Source: Candidatus Hydrogenedentota bacterium (GTDB taxonomy: Bacteria; Hydrogenedentota; Hydrogenedentia; Hydrogenedentales; SLHB01). Taken from it: a DNA stretch of 14,266 bases. The notes under the pieces were generated by a model, which was given only the letters and a program-made list of their open reading frames with translations, was not told the origin of the DNA and did not search any database. Shown one piece after another: positions 1 through 6,130 of the stretch (the first letter of the stretch is position 1; each line of letters begins with the position of its first letter). The DNA lies in the NCBI GenBank assembly GCA_007130675.1, contig SLSB01000078.1, forward strand, positions 1-14,266, written 5' to 3'. Position numbers and translations under genes: made by a program.

Positions 1-90
1 CTGAAAGCGCGGGACAATATTGAGACCTTCGGCCACAAGAGCGGCGCGGTCGGGAGATAGTGCCGCAGCGGAGAGACCCGGTCTTCGCAA

Positions 91-173
91 GTGCTCGGGA
101 CAGTATACGCGCACGGCCCGCGCGGCGCGTGCCGTGCTTGGGACAGTCCCCTTCGCCCGCCGCTTCTGCGGCG
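91..173. repeat. GC-rich inverted and direct repeat cluster, REP-like
   Basis: This non-coding stretch contains several short repeats. GTGCTCGGGACAGT (91-104) and GTGCTTGGGACAGT (134-147) are direct copies differing at one base. The second copy lies in a perfect palindrome, GGGAC-A-GTCCC (140-150). GCACGGC (111-117) pairs with GCCGTGC (131-137) around a further palindrome, CCGCGCGG (118-125). CGCCGC-TTCT-GCGGCG (158-173) is a perfect 6-bp hairpin. No run of T follows any stem, so these are not intrinsic terminators. The arrangement resembles REP/RAYT-type extragenic palindromes, but only one cluster is visible here and no transposase is adjacent. It lies beyond the end of the minus-strand operon. 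Confidence 0.4.
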
Positions 174-228
174 CGATCATGACCGGGCAATTACGCTGGA
201 GCCTTGATCCAACCGAACAAGTTCGCAC

Positions 229-253
229 TCTGTTCGAATAACAGACTCTTTTT
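229..253 (+). terminator. Weak possible intrinsic terminator
   Basis: TCTGTT (229-234) pairs with AACAGA (240-245) around a five-base loop and is followed by five T at 249-253, the polarity of a plus-strand terminator. The stem has only two G-C pairs, and no plus-strand gene is visible upstream within the window, so the call is weak. On the minus strand no T run follows the stem, so it does not obviously end the ars-type operon. Confidence 0.2.
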
Positions 254-256
254 CGC

Positions 257-952
257 TTACCAGAAACTGAGGGACACCCCATAGACATAGGCCAGGCTGT
301 AGTAAACGCCCGCAACCAGGAAGACGACGCCGGTGACGATTCGCACGACCCGCTCGACTTGGCTCAGGCGGTTGAACGCGCGGCCGACATGTTGCGAAGC
401 GAAGGCGATCAGGAATGCGAAGACGATGACAGGCAGCGCCGTTCCAACCCCGTAGACCGTGGGCAGGACAAAGCGCGACTCACCGGTTACGGAGAGCGGG
501 ATCAGCCCACCGAAAAAGAGGCCCGCGGAGACCGGACAGAATGAGAGGGCGAACACGATGCCCAGCAGAAAAGACCACCCGGAGCCGCCTTTCGAGACTC
601 GTTGCTCGAGTGTGCCCCCTGCGAGATTGAGCGACGCGGTGACATTCAGCAGCCCGAGCAGGAGCATACCGACTAGAATGAGCGCGGGGCCAAGGATCTG
701 GTTCAGATACCGCTGCAGGAAACGCGCTATGTCGCCACTGGCCATCAGCCCTGCCATGATCACCACGCCCAGGACCAGATAGGCGGCGGTCCGGCCAAGG
801 GTATAGAGCAGACCGGACAGCATCACTTGCCGCGTGCTGCCGACTTTCCTGCTGATGAATGAGATTGCGGCAATGTTGCTCGCCAGCGGACACGGGCTGA
901 TCGAGGTCAGCACGCCGAGCCACAGGGCCGAACCGAATATGAACCACGTCAT
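257..952 (-). CDS. arsG: ArsG-like / CcdA-DsbD-type six-helix membrane protein
   Basis: A 231-residue hydrophobic protein with about six membrane segments and almost no soluble part. Two conserved-looking Cys-Pro sites sit at the membrane: C21 in the SPCPLAS motif of helix 1 and C139 in the SFCPVSAGLFFGG motif near helix 4. This is the layout of the CcdA/DsbD central domain, which passes electrons from cytoplasmic thioredoxin to periplasmic thiol proteins. Members next to ArsF-like proteins are commonly named ArsG (aromatic arsenical efflux permease). Its ATG overlaps the stop of the upstream arsF-like gene by four bases (ATGA), so the two are translationally coupled and probably partners. 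Efflux of an arsenical and transmembrane thiol transfer are both possible; the paired cysteines and thioredoxin-like neighbours favour the second. It is the last gene of the operon. Confidence 0.75.
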   Translation of the reverse strand: MTWFIFGSALWLGVLTSISPCPLASNIAAISFISRKVGSTRQVMLSGLLYTLGRTAAYLVLGVVIMAGLMASGDIARFLQRYLNQILGPALILVGMLLLGLLNVTASLNLAGGTLEQRVSKGGSGWSFLLGIVFALSFCPVSAGLFFGGLIPLSVTGESRFVLPTVYGVGTALPVIVFAFLIAFASQHVGRAFNRLSQVERVVRIVTGVVFLVAGVYYSLAYVYGVSLSFW

Positions 953-1446
953 TCGGAGGCACTCCGTTCCAGGTGTTCGAGCTGGGTTTCTATCCCGGCG
1001 CGCACGTAGGCCATGAACTCGTCCCTGTTGCGGGATTTCGTCCAGACCTCGTCCAGGCGTTCGAAGTCCGCTTCTTCTCCGTCTTCGAAGCGAACAAGGA
1101 CAAGCGTGCTGGCGGCGATGTTGTAGCGCCTGGCGAAATCCGCGTCCCGCATGTAGTCCACGGACCAGTATTCAATCCTGCCGGACTCGAGCTGTTCCGC
1201 AAACTCCTCCTCGAGCAGTTCCTTCGTCAGCCACTCGATCTGGTTACATTCCCAACAGCGAAAGGTCATGTGGACCGAATAGACGGCTAATCGGTCGTTT
1301 ATTTCGGCCTGTTGCATGCCCGAAGTCTGGCCGGCCAGTCCTACGACGGAGGGCGCCTGGGGCGCCGTCTCGCGCCCCAAGGCAAAGCCGATTGTTACGA
1401 AAACAAAAGCCAGAAGAATCCGGCTGAGCCACAGTCGTGCGTTCAT
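949..1446 (-). CDS. arsF: ArsF-like exported CxxC (thioredoxin-like) protein
   Basis: A 165-residue protein with an N-terminal hydrophobic segment (about residues 5-24), acting either as an uncleaved anchor or as a signal peptide, so it should act outside the cytoplasmic membrane. A C64-W-E-C67 motif lies in the context VHMTFRCWECNQIEW, followed by an alternating strand/helix pattern typical of a thioredoxin-like fold; the rest is charged and soluble. This matches the proteins annotated as ArsF, nitrophenyl nitroreductase subunit. No FMN-binding motif is visible, so the name implies more than the sequence shows; a thiol-disulfide partner of the ArsG-like protein is the simpler reading. An AGGA about ten bases upstream supports the ATG at 1446. 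It starts 24 bases after the upstream gene's stop and overlaps arsG by 4 bases. Confidence 0.7.
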   Translation of the reverse strand: MNARLWLSRILLAFVFVTIGFALGRETAPQAPSVVGLAGQTSGMQQAEINDRLAVYSVHMTFRCWECNQIEWLTKELLEEEFAEQLESGRIEYWSVDYMRDADFARRYNIAASTLVLVRFEDGEEADFERLDEVWTKSRNRDEFMAYVRAGIETQLEHLERSASE

Positions 1447-1470
1447 AGTTGCTTTTTCCTGGCAAATTGC

Positions 1471-2493
1471 CTATGCCTCAACCCCGATTCGTGCGAGGTG
1501 CGATTCAATTTCCTCTTGGGACATCACTCCCGTGTGGCGGTGGAACTCCTCGCCGTCGGCATCGAAAAAAATGAGTAGAGGAATGCCCCGCACGCCGTAG
1601 CGCGAGGCGAGCACCTGTTCGTCGCCCACGTGGACATATACGACATTGGCCTTGCCTTCGTACTTCTTGCGGACAGCTTCGCGCGTCGGGACCATCATCT
1701 GGCAGGGAATGCACGAATCCGCGCCGAAACTGGCAATGGTTGGCCGGCCGCTGGCGCGTGCGCGGTCTATAACGTTGTCCCGGGCCAGTTCGGCCTGTTG
1801 GGCAACCCAGTGCGCCGCCACGGCAATGGGGATGCGCTCACCAGTGGTACGGATGTGCTGGTCCAGGGCCATTTGTTGCTTCTCCTGCATGAGGTGCTGG
1901 CGAATCTGCTCTTTGACCTCGGCCAGGGAGGCCGACCCGACCATCTCACGATTTTCCTCGTAGAACGCCTCAACCTCGGCGTCGCTCACGGGGGCCGTTC
2001 CTGCCACCTCGGCCAGGTACGACTGCAGCACGGTCCGTTCGTCGCCGCCTCCCAACTGCTGGAGGGCCTCCTGCATCAGGAGATCCTGGGTGACCACTTG
2101 CTCGAGGAGAAAAAAGCCGCTCTTGCTAAGCTGCTCGCGCATCTCGGGTGGGGACTGGGCCACCTGTTTCTCGATGTCATCCTTTGTGACATCAAGACCG
2201 CTGGTCTGAAGCACCACGCCCGTGGGCAGGTCGTCGACCAGCCGGGCATGCACAAGTGACGCCGACGCAAGACCGGGATATTCCTCCTCGATTGTCGGCC
2301 CTTCGGGGAAATCCATATGAACTGGCGCCGAGGCCTTCTCCGTCAGTGGTTCGGCGGGCGCGGCGGCTGTCGGCTGGTCCGCCGGACGGTCGGCGCAGCC
2401 CCCGACCAACAGAACCATAAACAGCCCGCAACACACGCGCATCAGAAGACGCTTTGTATCGACAAGTCGTGAAGCAAACGCGAGAAAATGCAT
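1471..2493 (-). CDS. Lipoprotein: SurA-like helical region plus C-terminal thioredoxin domain
   Basis: A 340-residue protein. I chose the ATG at 2493 because GAGGAG lies six bases upstream; the frame is open back to 2559, and an ATG at 2442 (residue 18) is an alternative. A hydrophobic stretch ends in a lipobox (LLVGGC, C33), predicting a lipid-anchored surface protein, followed by a Pro/Ala/Glu-rich linker. Residues of about 95-225 are helical with spacing like SurA/parvulin N-terminal chaperone regions (TSGLDVTKDDIEKQ; VSDAEVEAFYEENRE; KEQIRQHL), but no PPIase domain follows. Residues of about 240-340 form a thioredoxin domain with C261-I-P-C264 and a cis-Pro at P305 (GIPLL). It probably exchanges thiols with the ArsF- and ArsG-like neighbours. 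The domain fusion is unusual. The thioredoxin part is confident, the SurA-like part moderate. Confidence 0.75.
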   Translation of the reverse strand: MHFLAFASRLVDTKRLLMRVCCGLFMVLLVGGCADRPADQPTAAAPAEPLTEKASAPVHMDFPEGPTIEEEYPGLASASLVHARLVDDLPTGVVLQTSGLDVTKDDIEKQVAQSPPEMREQLSKSGFFLLEQVVTQDLLMQEALQQLGGGDERTVLQSYLAEVAGTAPVSDAEVEAFYEENREMVGSASLAEVKEQIRQHLMQEKQQMALDQHIRTTGERIPIAVAAHWVAQQAELARDNVIDRARASGRPTIASFGADSCIPCQMMVPTREAVRKKYEGKANVVYVHVGDEQVLASRYGVRGIPLLIFFDADGEEFHRHTGVMSQEEIESHLARIGVEA

Positions 2494-2572
2494 AAGTAGC
2501 TCCTCTTGTTTCAGCTTTCCCCATCTCGGGAAACCTGTGTCCGAAAAATGCTTGGTCATGTTTGGGATTCTG

Positions 2573-3262
2573 TTAACTGTGCAGCAACAGGGCCAATTCG
2601 GCGACGCGCTGACCCAACCCCCGTGCCGTCACCAAACCAAATTCATCGCCCTCGATGGAATCGCCCTGATTCCAAAGTGTCGCCCCGATACGGCCCGTGG
2701 GGACACCGGTGCCGCAGATGACCACCTCTTGACCCATCATGGCGGATTGAATCGCGTGCACCGTGAGCTCTTGTCCGCCGTTGCGGACACCGCCCACGGC
2801 CAACGCCCCGGCAACCTTGTCGCGGAGTTCGAAACCGGCCGTGCGGAAGACGCCGCAGCGGTCGATAAAGGCTTTGCACAAGCCGCTCATGGTGTTGTAG
2901 TAGACAGGCGAGCCGACGATGATGCCGGCCACCGCGGGGTCGCGAAGTTTTTCGGCAATCTCGGGGAAGTCATCCACTTCGCCTTCGCGGAGAGGCAGGC
3001 CGGCAGCCACTTGCGCGGGGATGCTATAGTCGGCCAAGTCGATCAGCTCGGTCTCGATGTTCGGGTTGTGCTCACGTGCCGCATCGAGAGCCACGGTGAC
3101 TCCCGCGGCGGTGGTCATCCCCCTGCGTGGACTGGAACTGAATCCGATTATCTTGATGCGGCCTTCCTGGGCTTGCGCGGATGCGTTCTGGCCGAGCGTG
3201 CCTGCTACCACCGCCGCGCCCGCGGCTCCCATCAATGCCCTGCGTGCGATCTTGTCTGACAT
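2573..3262 (-). CDS. Probably Tat-exported NADPH-dependent FMN reductase-like flavoprotein
   Basis: A 229-residue protein. Residues 1-31 look like a twin-arginine signal: R7-R8, a mild hydrophobic run (ALMGAAGAAVVAGTLG) and an Ala-x-Ala-type end near residues 28-31. The mature part is a flavodoxin-like NADPH-dependent FMN reductase (PF03358 type). IKIIGFSSSPRRGMTT (about 36-51) is the FMN-phosphate loop, and GSPVYYNTMSGLCKAFIDR (117-135) is the family's flavin-contact and dimer region. Cysteines 129, 136 and 183 could take part in thiol exchange. GGGAG about eight bases upstream supports the ATG at 3262. Family members are normally cytoplasmic; an exported one would lack NAD(P)H and need another electron source, such as the thioredoxin-like neighbours. 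The substrate is unknown. The family is confident, the Tat call moderate because the motif lacks the usual Phe. Confidence 0.8.
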   Translation of the reverse strand: MSDKIARRALMGAAGAAVVAGTLGQNASAQAQEGRIKIIGFSSSPRRGMTTAAGVTVALDAAREHNPNIETELIDLADYSIPAQVAAGLPLREGEVDDFPEIAEKLRDPAVAGIIVGSPVYYNTMSGLCKAFIDRCGVFRTAGFELRDKVAGALAVGGVRNGGQELTVHAIQSAMMGQEVVICGTGVPTGRIGATLWNQGDSIEGDEFGLVTARGLGQRVAELALLLHS

Positions 3263-3301
3263 GGCTGACTCTCCCTTGCTGTTACTTCGCCATTGTTTGC
3301 C

Positions 3302-3532
3302 CTACGCCAACAGTTGTTTCAGTGCGTCGACCGATGGCACGTTTCCGGACACTTTCACCTCGCCGTCGACCACCAGGGCAGGAGTTATCATAACGCCAAA
3401 CTCCATGATTTTGGTGATATCCTTGACCTTCTCGATTTCGTACTCGATGCCGAGTGCCTGTGCGGCGGACTCAGCGGTTTCCGCAAGTTTCTCGCACTTG
3501 GGGCAACCTGTTCCAAGGATCTGGATTTTCAT
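3302..3532 (-). CDS. Small thioredoxin, TM0996/MTH895 family
   Basis: A 76-residue cytoplasmic protein: MKIQILGTGCPKC gives the first strand and C10-P-K-C13 active site, with ITPALVVDGEVKVSG carrying the cis-Pro and last strands. The length matches the redox-active-disulfide TM0996/MTH895 family, which is often found beside ArsP/DUF318 permeases. The open frame extends back to 3685, but the ATG at 3532 has GGAG nine bases upstream, begins exactly at the family's normal N-terminus, and the extension has no fold-like pattern. The gene follows the permease after 262 bases and precedes the flavoprotein by 39 bases. It is likely a cytoplasmic thiol reductant or metalloid-binding partner for the permease. 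Confidence 0.85.
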   Translation of the reverse strand: MKIQILGTGCPKCEKLAETAESAAQALGIEYEIEKVKDITKIMEFGVMITPALVVDGEVKVSGNVPSVDALKQLLA

Positions 3533-3794
3533 GGCTTTGCTCTCCTCATAGTCAGCATGTCGGGCATGTGCCGCCTCTCTTGATAAAGAAGGCGCCGCCC
3601 ATTTCAGAAACCATTGCGCCGTATGTGTGCCGTCCACAAAAGGATTTTTGGCCTTCGAAGCGTGTTGCGGATTTCGGTAGCACACCCGGGAAAACTCGGT
3701 GCTTGCCGCAGTTGCTCTGACAATGCCTCAATTCGCTTGTATGCATGTTTCACCAAATAGCCAAGCTATGTCAAGTCTCATCGTGGGGGCGGAA
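3533..3794 (-). other. Intra-operon gap without a supported gene
   Basis: A 262-base gap between the permease and the small thioredoxin, long for an otherwise compact operon. The minus-strand frame leading into the thioredoxin is open through 3533-3685, but its translation has no recognisable domain or start signal. I found no clear hairpin-plus-T terminator or strong promoter. It could hold a leader for the downstream five genes, but nothing specific is supported. Confidence 0.4.
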
Positions 3795-5102
3795 TCACCC
3801 CCAGATTGCCCCAAAGATTATTCCGCTTATCGTGGCAAATACTACGACCAAAATGCAGAAGACGACGGCCTTTTTCGTGCCGAGCACGCTTCGAATGACC
3901 AGCATATTGGGCAGGCTCAAGGCGGGGCCGGCCAGCAAGAGGGCCAGTGCGGGCCCTTTGCCCATGCCCGCGCCCAAGAGACCTTGCAGAATGGGCACTT
4001 CGGTGAGGGTTGCGAAATACATAAACGCCCCGGCCACCGAGGCGAATAGATTGGCTCCGATCGAGTTGCCGCCGACCAGAGACGCCACCCATTCCTCCGG
4101 GATCAGGCCTTCTTCGCCGGGCCGTCCCAGCAGCAGACCCGCAATCAGCACCCCCGCCAACAACAGGGGCAAGATCTGTTTGGCGAAGGTCCAGCTTTGT
4201 TCGAACCACGACTGCATCTCGTCCGATTCGGTCTGCGTGATCACGATCAGACCCAACGCGCCAAGCGTGAACGCCACGACGGGCCCGCCAGGGGCGAACA
4301 AGGCCGCGGGGATCACCAGGGCGGCTACGGCCGCGATTTTCCACCATGACACGCCGAACCAGAGCACGAGCGTTACCGCCAGCACCAGGGCCGATGCCCC
4401 GGTGAGCAGCCATTTGGCGGAAAAGACGGCATACCAGAACCCGCTCGAAGTATCAGGCGCGCCCCAGTTCGCGAACACCAGCACGGCGACCATCGAGGCG
4501 AAATACACGGCGTTCTGCCAGAGGGGCCGGTCGGTCTGCGGCTCGGGCATGGCCGCGGCAGCCTTGGCCTTCTCGAGTTCTTCGCGGCGGAAGATCAGGT
4601 GCATTGCCAGACCAATAACCACGCTGAACACAATGGCGCCGACGGCCCGCCCGATGCCCAGCTCGAGACCGAGCACGCGCGCCGTAAGCGCAATCGCAAG
4701 CACATTAATAGCCGGACCCGAATACAGAAACGCCGAGGCGGGCCCGAGTCCAGCGCCCATGCGGTAGATGCCGGCAAACAGCGGCAGCACCGTGCACGAG
4801 CACACCGCCAGCACCGAGCCCGACACCGAGGCGACTCCGTACGCCAGGGCTTTTGGGGCATTTGCCCCGAGGTATTTCATCACCGAGGCCTGGCTGACGA
4901 ACACCGCGATCGCGCCTGCGATGAAGAACGCGGGAATCAGGCACAACAGCACATGCTCGCGCGCGTACCATCTCGCGAGATGCAGCGCTTCCATCACCGC
5001 ATTGTCAAACCGCGCCCAGCCCACCGGCAGAAAAAAGAACAGCAGAAATCCGCCCGCGATTAACGCCAGCGGCTTCCATTCCTGTCTCCAGTTCGTGCTC
5101 AT
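3795..5102 (-). CDS. ArsP/DUF318-type permease
   Basis: A 435-residue polytopic membrane protein with about ten hydrophobic segments and a charged loop in the middle (about residues 172-195, FRREELEKAKAAAAMPEP). The first half has the hallmark C101-S-C103-TVLPLFAGI, then GAGLGPASAFLYSGPAIN. The second half carries a related motif, EVPILQGLLGAGMGKG followed by LLLAGPALSLPN (about 363-395), showing the two-fold internal duplication of the ArsP_1 permease family (PF03773). Known members include organoarsenical exporters and permeases linked to TM0996 thioredoxins; the exact substrate cannot be told. The ATG at 5102 lacks a strong Shine-Dalgarno sequence (AAGG only). It follows arsR by 108 bases and is expected to be co-transcribed under ArsR control. 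Confidence 0.88.
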   Translation of the reverse strand: MSTNWRQEWKPLALIAGGFLLFFFLPVGWARFDNAVMEALHLARWYAREHVLLCLIPAFFIAGAIAVFVSQASVMKYLGANAPKALAYGVASVSGSVLAVCSCTVLPLFAGIYRMGAGLGPASAFLYSGPAINVLAIALTARVLGLELGIGRAVGAIVFSVVIGLAMHLIFRREELEKAKAAAAMPEPQTDRPLWQNAVYFASMVAVLVFANWGAPDTSSGFWYAVFSAKWLLTGASALVLAVTLVLWFGVSWWKIAAVAALVIPAALFAPGGPVVAFTLGALGLIVITQTESDEMQSWFEQSWTFAKQILPLLLAGVLIAGLLLGRPGEEGLIPEEWVASLVGGNSIGANLFASVAGAFMYFATLTEVPILQGLLGAGMGKGPALALLLAGPALSLPNMLVIRSVLGTKKAVVFCILVVVFATISGIIFGAIWG

Positions 5103-5210
5103 CCACTTATTGCCTTTTTGGTTTAACAGCCAAGAAGTTGTCTTAAAAGAGAGGCCAAACTCACGAATGGCCCTTGCTTGAGCGTCTCGGTTGTGTGGTG
5201 CGAATGGCGC

Positions 5211-5534
5211 CTATGCCTCGAGGGCCGCCAACGCCTCCTCCGCCTTCTTTTTCATGACGCCCTCGATGCAGGAAAACATTTTCAGCACACAAGGTGTCCG
5301 GAGCTTGTAGAACACCATCAGGCCGCGCTTCTCGTCCTGGACGATGCCCGCGTTTTTGAGCAGTGAGAGATGTTTCGACACCGTCGACGTGTCCGCTCCG
5401 ACCATTTTGGTCAGTTCGCAGACACATTTCTCGCCTTTTGCCAGTTGGTCCACCATGAACAACCGCGTAGGATGGGCCATGGCCTTGATGATTCGGGCCC
5501 GTTCCTCATATTTTGCCAGTGTTTTTGCATTCAT
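5211..5534 (-). CDS. arsR: ArsR-family metalloid-responsive repressor
   Basis: A 107-residue winged-helix regulator. HPTRLFMVDQLAKGEKCVCELTKMVG leads into the recognition helix ADTSTVSKHLSLLKNAGIV, followed by the wing DEKRGLMVFY. C37-V-C39 at the start of the third helix is the classical ArsR thiolate pair for As(III)/Sb(III); C82 and C89 near the C-terminus may add ligands. A GTG at 5540 is in frame, but the ATG at 5534 has GGAGG eight bases upstream, so I start there. It is the first gene of the minus-strand cluster and is preceded by a promoter overlapping a perfect palindrome, fitting autorepression that is relieved by bound metalloid. Other thiophilic metals cannot be excluded. Confidence 0.92.
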   Translation of the reverse strand: MNAKTLAKYEERARIIKAMAHPTRLFMVDQLAKGEKCVCELTKMVGADTSTVSKHLSLLKNAGIVQDEKRGLMVFYKLRTPCVLKMFSCIEGVMKKKAEEALAALEA

Positions 5535-5552
5535 CAACACGCCCTCCGATTG

Positions 5553-5568
5553 TTGGTGATTTTACCAA
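5553..5568. promoter_or_regulatory. Candidate ArsR operator palindrome
   Basis: TTGGT (5553-5557) and ACCAA (5564-5568) form a perfect inverted repeat with a six-base spacer, directly upstream of the arsR Shine-Dalgarno. It overlaps the -10 box of the leftward promoter, so a bound dimer would block polymerase. Dyad operators at this position are normal for ArsR-family autoregulation, but this motif is not one I can match to a characterised operator. Confidence 0.5.
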
Positions 5569-5588
5569 ATAGTCGTGCGGCGGATCAA
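5559..5588 (-). promoter_or_regulatory. Leftward sigma70-type promoter for the ars-type operon
   Basis: Read on the minus strand, TTGATC (5583-5588, four of six to the -35 consensus) is followed 18 bases later by TAAAAT (5559-5564, five of six to the -10 consensus). Transcription would start near 5552, giving a short leader with the arsR ribosome site at about 5543-5547. Confidence 0.5.
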
Positions 5589-5630
5589 CAACGCGGGCAT
5601 GACCTGCCGGGCGAATTTGCGAGATTTGGG

Positions 5631-5660
5631 TTGTGGGCACCCCCGGGAGTAGGGTATGGT
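5631..5660 (+). promoter_or_regulatory. Weak candidate promoter for the cytochrome c gene
   Basis: TTGTGG (5631-5636) and TATGGT (5655-5660) are separated by 18 bases, ahead of the cytochrome c lipoprotein start. Matches to consensus are poor (three and four of six). It is listed because a rightward promoter must lie somewhere in this 188-base divergent region. Confidence 0.22.
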
Positions 5661-5722
5661 AATGAGTGAGTGAAGCGTGCTGCGGCAAGATGCGCGTTGT
5701 GACAACACGGGAGGGACATGTC

Positions 5723-6106
5723 ATGCAGATGAAAGCGGTGCTACTTCTTTTGTGTGTGACGTTGGCAGTTTTTTGGGGCGGGTGTGCACCCGAGGTCGAT
5801 GCGCCAGCGCCGGAACCGGAGGCTCCTCCGCCGGACGTGCCCGAGGAAGCCGAGCCGATGGAGCCGGAGGACGAAGCCGAGCCCGAGGACGAGGCGTTTG
5901 ATATGGCGGCCGCGGAAGAGGTATTCCAGGAGTCGTGCACGGCCTGCCACGGGCTCGACCGGATCGAGCACCATGCCGAAGTCGGGCTCGAGGAAGAGTC
6001 CTGGGATGCGATTGTGACGCGGATGATCGAGGAGAAGGGGGCGCAGATTTCGCCCGAAGACCAGCAGATTGTCCTCAGGTATCTGGAAGAGAAATACACA
6101 GAATAG
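5723..6106 (+). CDS. Mono-haem cytochrome c lipoprotein
   Basis: A 127-residue protein. The ATG at 5723 has GGAGG eight bases upstream; a second ATG two codons on is possible. A short hydrophobic signal ends in FWGGC (C21), a lipobox, so the protein should be lipid-anchored outside the cytoplasmic membrane. Residues of about 22-60 are an extended linker of Glu, Asp, Pro and Ala. The C-terminal domain carries one haem site, C72-T-A-C-H76, and a likely axial Met at M101 in VTRMIEEKGAQIS, ending in the YLEEKY helix usual for small class I cytochromes. It probably carries electrons in the periplasm or at the outer membrane; the partner is unknown. It is divergent from the ars-type operon and 24 bases ahead of the lytic transglycosylase. 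Confidence 0.85.
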   Translation: MQMKAVLLLLCVTLAVFWGGCAPEVDAPAPEPEAPPPDVPEEAEPMEPEDEAEPEDEAFDMAAAEEVFQESCTACHGLDRIEHHAEVGLEEESWDAIVTRMIEEKGAQISPEDQQIVLRYLEEKYTE

Positions 6107-6130
6107 CCGTGAATTCGGTATAGATTTACT

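Larger units (their letters stand above)
1..256. other. Left-edge stretch without a supported gene
   Basis: No ORF here has a convincing start signal or recognisable product. A 73-codon plus-strand frame (20-241) has Arg/Ala-rich low-complexity translation and overlaps the repeat cluster, so I treat it as chance. The stretch is the downstream flank of the minus-strand ars-type operon, whose last stop codon is at 257. Any gene to the left lies outside the window. Confidence 0.5.

Noticed and set aside
20..241. 73-codon plus-strand frame at the left edge
   Set aside because: Arg/Ala-rich, overlaps the inverted repeats, with no ribosome site or recognisable motif.
1630..3259. Plus-strand frames of about 209 and 240 codons opposite the thioredoxin lipoprotein and flavoprotein
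   Set aside because: They are mirror frames of well-supported minus-strand genes with recognised motifs and ribosome sites.
3533..3685. 51-codon upstream extension of the small thioredoxin
   Set aside because: The family begins at MKIQILGTGCPKC, the ATG at 3532 has its own ribosome site, and the extension has no domain.
5165..5210. Repeated CGAATGG in the arsR-permease gap
   Set aside because: Only seven bases shared, no symmetry and no regulatory context; within chance.
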